Source: Talpa occidentalis
Lineage: Eukaryota > Chordata > Mammalia > Eulipotyphla > Talpidae
Direction: 5' to 3'
NCBI RefSeq assembly: GCF_014898055.3
Contig: NW_023601543.1
Coordinates: 17,611,820-17,675,819, forward strand
DNA: 64,000 bases
Under the pieces are notes generated by a model, which was given only the letters and a program-made list of their open reading frames with translations, was not told the DNA's origin and searched no databases. Shown in pieces: positions 35,655 through 47,965 of the stretch (positions are counted from its first letter, which is position 1; every line of letters begins with the position of its first letter). Made by a program: the position numbers and the translations under genes.

Positions 35655-35727
<73 letters not shown>
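35655..35727. repeat. Compound (CT)n/(CA)n microsatellite
   Basis: About 21 CT units (35655-35697) are followed, after ATCA, by about 13 CA units (to 35727). The frames reading Ser-Leu and Thr-His repeats are artefacts. Confidence 0.97.
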
Positions 35728-35729
<2 letters not shown>

Positions 35730-36429
35730 CACTAAAATAAGACAGAGAAATAATAACTCTATTGCTAGCTTCTGACTGAAGTATGCCAATCCCATTGCTC
35801 TCATAATGGAGAAAAATTAATATATCCTGTCAGGGCCACATGAAGTGAATAGTGAAATGCTGTGAAGTGACTGCATATAGAAGAGTCGAGAAATCCACTT
35901 TGATCTACATTTTTGATGTTTGATAATTGCACTTATTATCAGGTCCTTTCTGCTCTTTTTCTTTGACAAGAGATCCATTATCAGTGACAGCATGAGTGTG
36001 AGTATGGGTTTAATTTGAAAAACTACTTAAGATGAGGTAATGGAAAAGAAGCTTTTTTTTTTGTCCATGAATATTAAAAGAAGGGAAAAAATTAAGTTTC
36101 ATAAAACAATGCCTCACTTGAAGTATTTCTCTTTTTTGTATTTTTTGGCTACCTCATGATGTTACTATTTTTAAAATAATTTGTTCATTAATGACATATT
36201 TTGTATATACATAGATATTTGTTTTAATGCTTTCATTCTAGGAGAACGTATTTAGTATTTAGTGAACAGATAAACAATGATAACAAGAAAAGGACACATC
36301 ATGTAACCAACCTTTGCATCTTCAGAAATCCTAAGTAGAATTCATAGTCTGCATAGTTGTATTATGGGTAGGATAGGACCGAAAATAGAAGCTAGATTCA
36401 TATTTATAGCAAGATGGATAATTGGTAAA

Positions 36430-36640
36430 TTAATTAATTAGGATTCTTTCTGTATCTGTTAATTTATTTTAAATAACACAAGTTACCTTGATGCAAGTCA
36501 TTATTGGCAATTAATATGCGATAATGTATTTGAACTTTTCTGCTTGCCTAAATTTCACAACAAGGGCCAAGATTAATTTAGCTCTTTAATGCAGAACCTC
36601 GCACATGAACAAATTAGTATTCATCACAGTAGAAGCCAAA
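36430..36640. other. Candidate conserved non-coding element
   Basis: A non-repetitive AT-rich block with many TAAT/ATTA homeodomain-type cores (TTAATTAATTAGGATTC, GGCAATTAATATGCGAT, AAGATTAATTTAGC) and a CpG-containing motif. The resemblance is to developmental enhancers in gene deserts; unverified. Confidence 0.28.
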
Positions 36641-37439
36641 GTAAAATGCTGATTCATTCATTTACTTATTTTTTATCTGTTTTATCGTTATTACCTACTG
36701 TTTGGTCTTTGACAATATGATATGTATAAATAAATGTTATATAAATAATACAAAGTTGAATAGTAAAATTATAAAGCTATTTCAGTCAAAATTAAATGCT
36801 ATTCCAATTTTTTGCTAATGAGCTTTCTTAGCTGTATGACAGAGAAAGGTAATCAAGTTAGGATATATTTAATTGGGGGCAACAAATAGAAATAATAGTC
36901 TTTGATGTCCTTCTTCCCATTAACTTCTCTTTATTTAGATATGTTCTCAATAAAATTTTATTGGAGAAGTAGTATTCCTCACAATCTTAGGAGAAAATGA
37001 CACTACATTTGGAAATGGTTCATGAAGTAGATATTTGCAGTCTCTGACTCTTTTGAATGACAGTACCCAAAGACAAATGAAAGCATTTTGTGTAGTATAA
37101 AGCACCCTGCAATTGTCATCAAATGTTAGGAAAGGTAGGAGAATATGGTAACATATGACAAAGTGCAATCACATACTTTCCAAATAAAAGTCTTAGCTAA
37201 AATTTAACTCCATTTATGCTACTTTTTGTTGCAGTAGGTCTCTTCAAAAGAGTCAGACAAACATTTCTTAATATGCCCAAAAGTAGGTTTCTTCCATTAA
37301 GTGTCACCTTGATAAAGTAAACTAAGGTTCACTGAGACCCATTTGATCTTGGGAAATTTATTACTTTACGTAGTGAAGTCTATTACTTAACATATCCCTC
37401 TAGGCTACGGGAAGCTTTGTCCTTGTCTCAGTGCTTTTC

Positions 37440-37870
37440 CTTCTTCCTAATTGAGGAGCCATCACTGCTTCCCCTTTTATGATATAAGAGAATATAGTTT
37501 GGGGAGTATCATTCAAGTATAGATTTATCAGTGAACATGTCCTCTCTACCTAAGAAACTCATCTTTATGCTCTTAGAATAAAAGGAAGAGGTTACCCCCT
37601 CCTTGTCATCTAAGGTTTACCCCTTCTTTCTCCTTGTTGTCCACCCCTCCTTTCTCTTTGTTTTCCTAGGTCCTTAAATACAAGATATATATCACTGGTT
37701 TACCCCATTTTACTTTAGAATATACAACTATGTAAATTCTCTCCATATACATGTTAGTAATTATGAATTTTCCTCCAACCAATCTGTCTGATGTTCATTT
37801 GTCATCCAGGATCAAAGAACCCAGATGGGGTGAAAGAATTTCCCCCTGTGTCCCAGCATTTTGAATTGCT
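37440..37870 (+). mobile_element. Possible ancient ERV LTR 3' part
   Basis: The run AACCAATCTGTCTGATGTTC, then 'caaagaacccagatggggtg' and 'aaagaatttccccctgtg', resembles the 3' end of several old mammalian ERV LTRs. I cannot name the family, and no termini or duplications are visible. Confidence 0.4.
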
Positions 37871-37985
37871 AGTCTATTTGTTCAAGTGCATGTCCTAACT
37901 TAGAGTCTAGCGCCTTATTTCATTGTTCTATAAATTTTGTAAATCATTTCCCACATCTTTTGGCAGCAAGGGGTAGAAGTGAAAG

Positions 37986-38572
37986 TGTTATAGGACAGGG
38001 AGAGGGTCAGCCCAAACCCCGCAAACCTGCCTATTCTAAATGGGTTCTGCCATCCGCCGCATCAACAGAAAACATAGGAGACTTTAAGGGGAAGGAACTT
38101 TAATAAAACTAGGAAACAATACAGGTAAGGCAGAGTCCAGTTTCTAAATGAAGCACCCAAAGTTACCCGTCCCCTCGTGGGTAAAAGTCCATCCAAATGG
38201 GATTGGCCCAGAGCAAGGCCCCAAAGCCTGCCACAAGTCTAAGGCATCTTCCAGTGGGGACCCTTAGAAAAGGGTCAGAAACAACCAGACAAACCCGGAA
38301 GGAAAAGAGCAAAATCAACATCAAGATAAAAGCTGCCATTGTCACCTCCCCATGGGTCTCACCCACATCTGTGTCACCCAGTCCACGACCAAAAGACAAG
38401 CGCAGTTTCTTCACGTGTCTCTAGGCTCCATGCGCCTCCTCCAGGTCTCCTGGCTCCATCCTGCTCCTTCCTTCCTCAGTCTCTTCTGCAGCTTCTCCTC
38501 TTCCTACTCAGCTCCACCCTCCCTTGGGTGGGGCAGGGAACCTCCCCCTTTCCTGGGGACCACCCTGTTACA
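37986..38572 (-). mobile_element. Solo LTR of an ERV (587 bp), inverted copy
   Basis: On the plus strand it begins TGTTATAGGACAGGG and ends ACCCTGTTACA, the reverse complement of the LTR at 27413-27999 with the same length. The 4-bp duplication AAAG flanks it (37982-37985 and 38573-38576). The ATTAAA signal is retained on the minus strand near 38099-38104. No internal retroviral region lies adjacent. An 83-codon minus-strand frame at 38163-38414 is the equivalent of the frame in the other LTR. Confidence 0.93.
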
Positions 38573-39049
38573 AAAGTACTTTTAATAGGGAATTGCTAAA
38601 ATAATATTAATAGCTCATTTCCGTCAGATTTCAGAAAATAATAGAAAATGTACACCACTGTCAGAATTTCTTTGGCTTCAAATATCAAATTCTGAAACTG
38701 TTATTTTAATATGATCTCTAGGTACAAGAAAGAATCTACTGGGAATTCATGACCCTCCAATATTTTTTTGGTGGAAGTTGGCCTTGGTACTAAACAATGA
38801 ATATCACACTGTATCAATCTTTAGTAGCACTAAAGACAGTTCCTGAATTTAAAGCATTAAAAGAAATTGGAAAGGGAACAATAGTAAACAATGTGATCTC
38901 AAATTTTGCTCATAACCAGTAACATCAAGAAAAGGCTTATAAGATGGTAACTTTTCCCAAAATTTGTGAAATACTTTAACTGAATTAATTCCATGTGGTA
39001 AAGTACACACAGACTCTTTATAGAAAGACATTAATTATTAAAAATTAAT

Positions 39050-39450
39050 TATGTGTCAGGGCACAAAGGCAATCATCCCAGACCCTTCTGCTTTCTCTTA
39101 GTCTGGGAAATAATCAAATATGCATCAGACAGACTGATAAGGGAAGAATTCCTAAAGAAGTTTAATATTAACATGTATGCATACCTCCTATAAACATGGG
39201 AGAGACCCAGCATGGCTGAGTAACTACCCATGTGTGTCTTTAGACTCCATCTACAATAACTTAGCTAGGACAAAAGAGGTTGAGAGACTGGAGAACAGGG
39301 AGGCACAGCAAAGGAGAGGTATGCAGATTTAGGAGGATGTGGAGATTAGGTCTTCATTGGAGATGCCCTTACTGAGAAAGCTCTACATATAAATGTCAAA
39401 AACATCTTCTACCCTACCCTGCCTGAAAACAAGCTTTTGCCAAAAACATA
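39050..39450 (-). mobile_element. Ancient ERV LTR relic
   Basis: On the minus strand the block reads 'ttactcagccatgctgggtc', then a 'tctcccatgtttataggagg' segment, an ATTAAAC-type signal, and 'cttatcagtctgtctgatg'. This order is familiar from old ERV LTRs. The family is not certain and boundaries are approximate. Confidence 0.5.
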
Positions 39451-42330
39451 TATTTTGGGGTGGCAGATATTTCCACAGATTATTCATTTTTATTCCTGAT
39501 CAATGCCATAACTGATGACCTAAGATATTTCAGTTCCAACTAAAATGCATCTCTTTTTGCATAGAAGTGTTAACAATTAGCGCTATAATGATGCTCTGTA
39601 TAGTACTTTGAAATTGAAAGTTATGTTGGGTGGGCAATAAAATGATAGTGTTGAATGAAAATGCTGGTGTTTTTATGAACAGAAGGAGGAAAATATAGAC
39701 TTCCTGTGATTATAGAACTATTAACCACTTTCAAATTCAAATTTTGGTGTCACTCATTTTGAATTACATTATTTTTAAAAGAATGGAAAGTAGTCTCTTG
39801 GGCACATTTTTTAAGGTAATAATTTGTTTATTATAGTTTTAAAAAATAACATTCTGATGTGAAAACCAATAGCACAACATTTGTGTAATCATTGGAGTAT
39901 ATCAAACAAATAAAATAATTTGGAAGGGGGACTTACAGCTAGGAATCCTGGACAGACAGCATCTGGGGAGACACAATTAAATCAGGGGTAGATGCCAGCA
40001 CTGAGAGATTGTACATCTTTCAAGGAACCTTTCATAAGGATCATCCAAGTGAAATCAGAATGCCCTATTATTTATTTATATAATATTTCCATATTGAAGT
40101 TTCAAAAAAGCCGAGTTGTGAAGTTTTTGCCTTTGTTGTTTGTTTGCTTTTTTAAAATAAATTTTTTATTATAGTACCATTGATTTACAATATTTTCAGT
40201 ATTTTGGAAATAAAGAATCTCCCTCTTCAGGTGTAGTTCAAGCACATATTTGTATTGAGTTGTCGGGCCATGTTCTTTTCTTTGTCTTTCTGGTTTGCTT
40301 TTCTCCTTATCATGAATAGGAATGGGAAGATCAAGGATTCTGAAATAATTTGTTTTGTTCTTATAAACAGTGTTTCAAATGAAACACTAGCAAGTTGTTG
40401 AACCCTAATTCCATATTAAGATTCAGGTAGAAGAGCTTTTATTGTTTTTTCATTTCTGTTTTGTAAGATTATCCATCTACCTATCTATCTGTCTGTCTGC
40501 CTATCTTTTAATCTTTTTTATTTGGATACAGTTGATTTCCAAAAATGTACAAATTTTGGATAGCGATTACTTAACAATGTCTTAATGTTTGAGAAAATAA
40601 AAATTTAAAAGTTGATAGTCCACTAAACACATTGAAGGTAATTATGCTATCCTCCTTCGTACCATAAACCTATATTGTTGCAACTAGGTATTAGAGGGGA
40701 AAATCAAGAAAAAAATACTTCATTTTTTCAGGAAGATTTATTACTAGTTCATTTGAAATCATGTGGTTCAGATATAATTAAGTAGAGCATTGATTATGTT
40801 TATACTTTGGTCCAGGCACACATGTTGGATATGGAAGGAGATATATCTGAACATTCAATGACAGAAGCAAATATCATTTATTAATTTGTCTTCCCGTGTA
40901 AATAAATATCAACTGCTTCCTATTTTGAAAATTTCCAGCTATGGTAGAGAATATAGAACAGCTTTTTCTCCTGTTTCCACGTAAATTAATATCATAGAGA
41001 ACTTATATTGTGCTTTGTATTTAACATTCTTCCAATGTGCCTACCTAGAAATGCCCCAATACATTTGTATGTAGATTATTTTTATATTCAAGACTAATGT
41101 TAGTCCATTACACAAATAATAAAATACATGAGCCATCTGTAGTTCCTACTTGAGATAGTTATTTCCAGTATGAGCTATTATAAAATGTTCCAAATATTCA
41201 TTGATTATTCAAAACTAAAATAAAAGTTGTTGGACAAAGTACAATATTTGTAGAGTCCTTGACAACAATGGCTATGAGAGATAAAAGGAATTTTAGGTAT
41301 AATATCAAACTCTAAATACCCCAGTATGGGGTATACCTAGTCTAACTTTAATACTTAGGTTTCTAAATCACTTTAGGATCACTTTAACTACACTAAACAG
41401 CGTTGGAAAAGGGGAGAATGTTAAATTATTTACATGACTCCCCTTTTCTATGTCTTATGTTTCTGATAGTGCATTCTTTCTTCAGATAAACTATAGCTGT
41501 TACCACAGTCAATTTTATCACATCTGGCTGTTCCTAAAATGCTCGACCACTCAGTTGTAGATTATTGTTTAAACTGGTTTCCTTCATTTGTTACACTTTC
41601 CCCTAATTTCAGTTTCAATTAATGACCCTTACATATAAGTTGTGGATGGTGCCTTATTTTCTTGTCCATATTACCTCCAGTTCTCAGCTTTGAAACCATT
41701 GCCATATCCGGCACCTCCTTAATGGGAAAATGGTCAAATAGAAATTACTATAGGCATGTTATCGAGACTTTTTTTGATGGAAAGTAACAGAAACATAAAC
41801 CAAAAAAAATGTAGGGGACTGAATTTATTATCAGATAATAGGTTTATATCAGAAATCCCAAGGACAAAGATCGCTATAAAGACTAATGATGTCTGGAAGC
41901 AAGAATTGGAAATAAATCAGCATCTCTCACAGTCTCAATTTTCCCATATATATCACTTTCTGTGTATTTATCTTATTCTTTTTGCAGATGAGCTGATTGT
42001 TTACCTCTTGACAAAACAGAAAAGGGTCATGTCCCTTAGTGTGAATTGACGTGACAGCTCAACTTTAATACTTGACTAAGATTGACTGAGACTCAGTTCC
42101 AATTCTAAGATACCAGTAGAGGTCATCTAATTAGTAAATCTTGGATCATGGGCTCAATGCTAGAATATTTAGGTATCAGAATACTAAAGGAAGAATAATC
42201 TGTCAAAGGATCCTAAATTCATGGGTACTAGGTAATTTTCAGAGAAAAAGGAAGTGAACTAAGCAAATATACCCAAATTGGCTGTTATATATGAAGAAGT
42301 TGATGAAAATTAGATATATTCTTGACTTGA
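39451..42330. other. AT-rich stretch with L1-like scraps
   Basis: No gene is recognised. Near 40,150-40,240 and 40,505-40,560 short pieces resemble antisense L1 3' ends ('ttattatagtaccattgatt', 'atttggatacagttgatttc'). A (TATC/TGTC)n tract lies at 40474-40506. The open frame at 41756-42049 (97 codons) has no family features. Confidence 0.5.
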
Positions 42331-42730
42331 ATTTCCTCACTTTTTATTTTAATTATTGTAGTTTTCACTTCAGAATTTCCATTTGCCTTTTGTTTTATTC
42401 CCTATTTATCTGTTGAAGTTTCCTTTCTTTTCATTTATTGTGAGCATATCTCCCTTCATACAAATGAACATAGTTACAATTGCTACTTTGAAACCCTTGT
42501 CTGCTAAATTCTAACATCTGGGTTATCTTTGGTTGTATCACTTTATGGTCCTCTTTTCTTTTAATAGTGGGTTACATTTTCCCTTTTTATCATATGTTTA
42601 TATTTATGTTGGGTTTTGTATTTATCATATATATATATTTCTCTTGAATTGTATCTTGGGCACTGTGTTTGTTATATGGAGATTCTGAATTCTGTTATAT
42701 TCTTCTAGTTATGCTTTTTTTCTTTTTATC
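42331..42730 (-). mobile_element. Possible old L1M segment
   Basis: TTTGAAACCCTTGTCTGCTA, 'taacatctgggttatctttg' and 'gggcactgtgtttgttata' form a familiar old interspersed-repeat pattern, probably an L1M segment in antisense. I am not sure of the family. Confidence 0.4.
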
Positions 42731-43002
42731 TTTAGCAAGCAATACAAATTTTTTGACTCAAACAACAAACTCTGGTTTTGGGGTTGCAGTTCAAATCTCA
42801 GTTCTCTTTTGCCCCACACATACAGAGTAGAAGAATCAGCCAGAGATTTGGACAGAGTTTATATAAAGGATATAGGATATATAGTCTCTCTAGTTATCAC
42901 CTGGGGATTTTCCCCACAATTTTCCAGTAGCTGTAATTGTCTGCATTCTGACCTCTGTGTTTTTTTTTTTTTTTTTAATGCCAGAGATAACTGATAATAT
43001 GC

Positions 43003-43465
43003 TGTCACGGTGTAAAGGCAGGACAGGGCACAAGGCAGGTTTTCTGATCCCATGCAGATCGGGTAAAGGAGGAGTCAGAGTCCTCAGTAGTTTTGCAGGT
43101 TTTTTATTTGGGGTTCACCAGGCATATGGCAGGCAGGGGTGCTGGCTGGGGGGCTGGGAGGCTGGCAGGCCTCCCAGCCCCCAGCAAGTCCTCACTCTAT
43201 CTGGGCTCTCTAGCGTTCGTTCTGCTGCTTCTCGGCTTCGGCTTCGGCTGCGGCGGCTGCTGCTGCTGGTGCTGGTGCTGCTGGCGTCCCCCCGTGACGC
43301 CGCCCTTAAAAGCACAGTCTTAGCTCAGCTGAATCCCATCTACCTATGCCCACACCCTATTCCAGGTTCCCACCATCAGGCATGCATTCAGGACAAGGAT
43401 CCATCATCTATCCTGATGGCGGAAGGGCAGAAAAGCCTGATATTTTCTTTACCCTACACACGGTT
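43003..43465 (-). mobile_element. GC-rich ERV LTR, minus orientation
   Basis: On the minus strand a TATA-like TTTTAAG (43305-43311) lies upstream of a CpG-rich triplet-like segment. An AATAAA polyadenylation signal (43103-43108) and a U5-like stretch ending CCGTGACA at 43003 follow. This is the U3-R-U5 order of an LTR. CpG content is far above its surroundings. The 5' boundary (near 43465) and the duplication were not resolved. The 212-codon plus-strand frame (42957-43595) crosses this LTR into a SINE and is not a gene. Confidence 0.72.
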
Positions 43466-43477
43466 TTTTGGTTTTTG

Positions 43478-43744
43478 TTTTTTTAAAGATGTATTTATTT
43501 ATGCATACAAGAAATGGGGTACAGGCCAGAGGTGGCGGGGGTGTGAGAGGATTTACCAGAGACAGAGCAGGGAACAGATCAGGAGGAGTGATTGAAATAT
43601 ACTGCTGAGGGGAGCAGCGGGCGAGTCAGGAGAGGTCTGCTATGCGCTATGAGTAGCTCCTTGGCCGAGGATCAAACTCGTGCTGCAGTGGCTGCAATTA
43701 GCTTCATAGGTTGCATCTTAACCCCCTGCACCACCAGGGAAGCC
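43478..43744 (-). mobile_element. tRNA-derived SINE (family A)
   Basis: Reversed tail AAAGATGTATTTATTTATGC, then GGGTACAGGCCAGAGGTGGC, ATACTGCTGAGGGGAGCAGC and an antisense head ending ACCACCAGGGAAGCCC. No clear duplication was found. It lies directly beside the GC-rich LTR. Confidence 0.92.
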
Positions 43745-44679
43745 CTCCTGTCAAGGTTTTTGCCACCTTGCACACACACCTCAGATAGTTTTCTATCCTC
43801 ACATCAAAAAGTATATAAAAACTAGAAATTCACTCATGCCTTCTCTTCCAATATTTTATTTCCTATCAGGATCTGCTTGCTTTTGCTGTCTCAATGCCTA
43901 CAGGTCTTTGTTGTTGATTTTTTAATTGAAATCTGTTGAGTGGTTATTATCTACAGGTGTGACATCATATTACCCAACTATAACCTCCTCTTCATGTATT
44001 GAATAACTCCCAGTGCTCTCTGTGATAACTCTTTCCTTGTTTTTGAGTACATGTTACATGTGCTCACTCTAAAAATAATAAAATACGAGAATGTGTACAT
44101 TACTTAATATATAATAGACCCTCTTGTAAGCACATTAATATAATAGCTAGTTCATGAAATCAGGTACTACAGATTATGTAAATTCCAAAGTTCTACCTCT
44201 CATGTCTTCAGAGATGCACATTCCTCCTAATATTCTTTACACAAACAAGATATTATATATACTCTTTCTGCAATGTGCTTTTTTCATACTCACAATATAT
44301 CCTCAATATCGTTCCAAGTCAATTTTAATCTTCAACTATGTAGCCTAATTTTGCTATTGCCACTACGATTATGATAATGCACACATGCAAACACATGCAT
44401 ATATTCACCTACTGGATACTATCATGCAGAAACTTGCATGATGATTTTTATGAACAAATTTTTTAAAGTAACTTTACCTGATTTCCTTTTTGTCCTCTTC
44501 GGTGGTTAAACCACTGCAATGCACAGGGTCAGGGTGTTGCAATCTAGATTGTACTCTATAATTAATTAATGCACCCTATTTTAATCAAGTTATTTAAATA
44601 TACATAGTTATTATGAGGTTCCAAATGAAATAATATAGATGAAAAATACTTGGACAAGCTTAAGTTGCTAAATAAAAGC
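43745..44679. other. AT-rich stretch, nothing recognised
   Basis: No gene or assignable repeat is visible; open frames are short and featureless. Confidence 0.55.
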
Positions 44680-45290
44680 AATATTAATTCAACCTGCATT
44701 TTTCTGGTGAGTACTGTGTATAATGTACTAATTTCTGGGAGTGATAAGAATGAATGAGGTGCAATTCCTTTCCTTAAGGTGATAGAACTCTTAATTTTGA
44801 AAATAGACTTATAAATAGCTAAACTGTATTTCAATTTAATGATTAAAACCATGCTATCGATTTTTAAAAACCTGTGATGGGAGTAAAAATGGGAGAGCAA
44901 TTGATTCTGACAAAGAGAACCAAAGAAGATATCTTAAAGTTGATGATATGTGAATTATACTATGAATGATAGAAATATTGCAGGTATGGGACATAAGAAA
45001 GAGAATGAATTTTAAGATAAAAGAACAGCATGAGAATAGACATGAAAGTACTTTCTTCTGAGAATGCTAACTGATTCATTTTTGGTTGAAGCAGAGGGTG
45101 GGGTGGGGATTAAGGATTGAAAGTACAATGGGACTATTAGAATGTTTCACATTTAGATTATGAAAGGCCTTATATGTATCATTCTTATGAATTTGCGTAC
45201 AATATGATAGCCAATGGGAAAGGATTTTGACCAAAGGAATAGCATGTGGTATATTAGTTAGAAAAATGTCAACTTCTTTTACAAGCTATC
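44680..45290 (-). mobile_element. L2 relic
   Basis: In antisense order: 'ggtgagtactgtgtataatg', 'aaggtgatagaactcttaat', then 'tgaaaggccttatatgtatc', 'atagccaatgggaaaggatt'. This fits an L2 3' region running into ORF2. Confidence 0.6.
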
Positions 45291-45502
45291 CTTAAAGTGT
45301 GCAGTAGCTCAAAAATTGTAACTCTTACATCAAATGCAATCTAGGAATTCCTGATTAATAGGTAATTTTCCCAGGTTTGACTCAGAATCCCGGGTTCCTT
45401 TCATCCTGTGGCTCTACTATTTTTTACTTATGGTTTGAAAAGTTGCCATGTTTGTCTTTGTTAAGCTGTAGGAAGAGAGAAAAGTAAATGAGATCATAAA
45501 TA

Positions 45503-45532
45503 GCGTTTTTGTTTTGTTTTGTTTTGTTTTTT
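45503..45532. repeat. (GTTTT)n tract
   Basis: Several GTTTT units end in a T run. A further T17-18 run lies at about 45748-45762. Confidence 0.9.
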
Positions 45533-45984
45533 TATGGACCAGACATGGAAGTGGTACTCAATATTTCTATTTTCTACATTCATCTGTCTGGGTATATCTG
45601 TAAGACTGGAAAGTATCACTTGTATTCCTTGGATGAAGAGGGAAATAATTTAGTGGACAGCTAGGTAGTCTCTACATACATTGTCAGACTTAGTTTTTAA
45701 AAAGCATATTCTGATGGCAGTGTTTATGGATTGGAGCAGATAAGAGGTTTTTTTTTTTTTTTATACTTGAAGTGAAACATAATAAGGACCCTTAAGAAAT
45801 ACCTAAGGAATTTACAGCAGGGGTGAAATAGGAACATATCACAGAGACAGAATTTATAGAGAATTTATAGACAGGCTATAGAGGTTCTTGACGTGATCAG
45901 CTAGGAGAATGGTGAATTCTCAATTCCATGCTAATAATGGCCTTCCAAAAGTAATAGGTTGCTTTCTTGGACTCTTAATTATTG

Positions 45985-46640
45985 CATGCTTAATGATTCG
46001 GAGCCCTTTACTGAGAGCTATAGAAAAATAGAATAGAAATATTTGACATAGGCCTTTCTCTCAAAGAGTTTTTAATCTATCTGGGGAGCGAAAATACACC
46101 AAAGAACAACTTGAGAATTTTATATCTACTGGTAAACACAAATTAATTCACCACAAACTGAATCCAGAGAGCTAGAGCTATTCAGGGCACGGTGGTGATC
46201 AGGAGTGCCTTGTGATCAGGGGTCATTTAAATTAAGTTTGGGGTATAGATTTTAACAGACATGTATTAAGTTCAACAAACATCTATTAATTGTACAGGGT
46301 GCTTAATAATTGTAGTATCTGGCTCATAAAAGAACTTGATATTTGTTTCATGAAATACTAGTTGTTTAAAGAGACAAAAATGCAACCCTTTGTTTAAAGG
46401 ACTTATTGGAAATAAAAGGTTTAGTAGGGCTAACCTACAGGTAAATAAACTAGTAGACTGAACTGTAATTATGATAGAATGGTCTAGTCAGTGCACAAAG
46501 GAAGGAATGTTCAAGAAAATCTTTGTAAAGGGCAGGCCCTTGAGCTTTTCTTAGACTGAGAGTGCAGGTGGCCACACAAACCAAAGATGAAAGATGAGGG
46601 AAGAAAGGTCTTTCCAATGCAGAGGCAAAAAAGAGAATTG
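45985..46640 (-). mobile_element. L2 relic
   Basis: Antisense L2-like segments 'cctttactgagagctataga', 'tctcaaagagtttttaatct' and further on 'gtaaagggcaggcccttgag' are visible, with less recognisable sequence between them. Confidence 0.45.
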
Positions 46641-47544
46641 ACAACCTGGCAGGACTATAGTGTTCCCCAAGTGGAGGGACCAGGTTGTTTTAAGATCTAT
46701 TCCCTCCTGCTTACTGTAATATTTAGCTCTTTACAGTTGCTCAGAAATGTTGGCTTCTGTTCCCGTGTGTGCTCTCACAGTCCTTGCTTAGTATGTCTAG
46801 TTTACTCCTCTCCAACTTCAGACATCTAACTAATTAACAGAGGTGGTAAAATAATGATTTTTCCATCAGTAATTGAAGGCTCTGCTTGTCCCTGCTGGTG
46901 ACCTCACTTTGCATTCCCTTGAGGCTACAAATTCATTTGCAGGTATGTGTGGTTGCTTTAAATCACAGTTGCAAACCATCACTGATATAAGCCATCTGAG
47001 TCCTACTTTCTGTTCAAAGCAAGATTCCTAACTAAAATAATAGTATTACAAAATACCATCTTGAATTCAAAATCAGATTGAGGCAACAAATAATGCCTTA
47101 TGTGGTGTGAATCACCAACAGTTTGAATTTCTCTTACTATAGCAGAACTATATTTCTTCAATGCTAACAACCATATTTTCTTAGTGAAATTTACTGTTTG
47201 AAGTGAGTAAGTACACTTTGGTCCTTGAAGGGTAATAATTTTAACCTGAAATATTTCAGAATAAGATAATAAGTTAAGAATTGAGTACTTGGGCAAGGAC
47301 TTTGAAAATGTAATTTTATTTCATTGGAATCCTTCTATCTGTCTTCATTTGTGTGTTTATGCATAAAATAAGTAATATCTGTTATAATTTAGAGTTTGTG
47401 GTTTAATTTTCCATGAGCTGAATCCTTAAGCCATTCTGGGCAGCTGATTCTCTCTTAAGATGAGGGATATCTAAAACCATTGTGGTGTTTTCCTGCTAGT
47501 AACTAACTTACATTAAAATAAAGGTAAGGTAGGATGGATATCTG

Positions 47545-47628
47545 AGATCAGAGAGACTCAAATTCAGTTCCCATGTTTGCCAAAATGAACAGGTGGCCTC
47601 TCTGAGCCTTGGTTTCTTCATCTGTGTC
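47545..47628 (+). mobile_element. MIR SINE fragment
   Basis: CCTCTCTGAGCCTTGGTTTC, TTCATCTGTGTC and the preceding 'gagagactcaaattcagttc' match the MIR core on the plus strand. Confidence 0.7.
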
Positions 47629-47965
47629 TTACTATGATTGGGCTACTTTAAAAGAATATCATAGAGGTGACATGAATACAGAAATTTATTGCTAACAATT
47701 CTTGAGACCAGGAGATCTGAGGTCAATGTTTTAGCAGATTCATTGTGTCCTGATTCATAGATGACCCTTTGCTATGACCTCACATGAAATGGAACTAAGG
47801 AGCTCCCTCGAGTCTCTTTTGTGAGGGCTCTAATCCTATTTGTGAGGGCTCTACCCTCATGACCTAAACACCTTCCAGAGGCCCCACCTCCTAATGCCCC
47901 ATCTCCTAATGGAGATTATGTTTTAACATGAATTTGGGGATATGGGGTGACATTTTTCCTATGGC
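47629..47965 (-). mobile_element. ERVL-MaLR LTR, antisense
   Basis: The plus strand reads as the complement of an MST/MLT-type MaLR LTR: GATTGGGCTACTTTAAAAG, 'atacagaaatttattgctaa', CCCTCATGACCTAAACACC, 'gccccacctcctaatgcccc' and 'aacatgaatttggggatatg'. A 15-bp TTTGTGAGGGCTCTA repeat occurs twice (47818-47832 and 47839-47853), a local duplication inside the LTR. Confidence 0.75.

Larger units (their letters stand above)
34918..37439. other. AT-rich stretch without a recognised gene
   Basis: It holds the compound microsatellite at 35655-35727 and a candidate conserved block at 36430-36640. Open frames at 35481-35775 are microsatellite translations and not genes. Confidence 0.5.

Noticed and set aside
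35481..35775. Frames with Ser-Leu and Thr-His repeats
   Set aside because: Direct translation of the CT/CA microsatellite.
42957..43595. 212-codon open frame, the longest in the window
   Set aside because: It runs through a GC-rich LTR (low stop density) and ends inside a SINE; no domains, and its middle is low-complexity Leu/Arg from triplet-like DNA.
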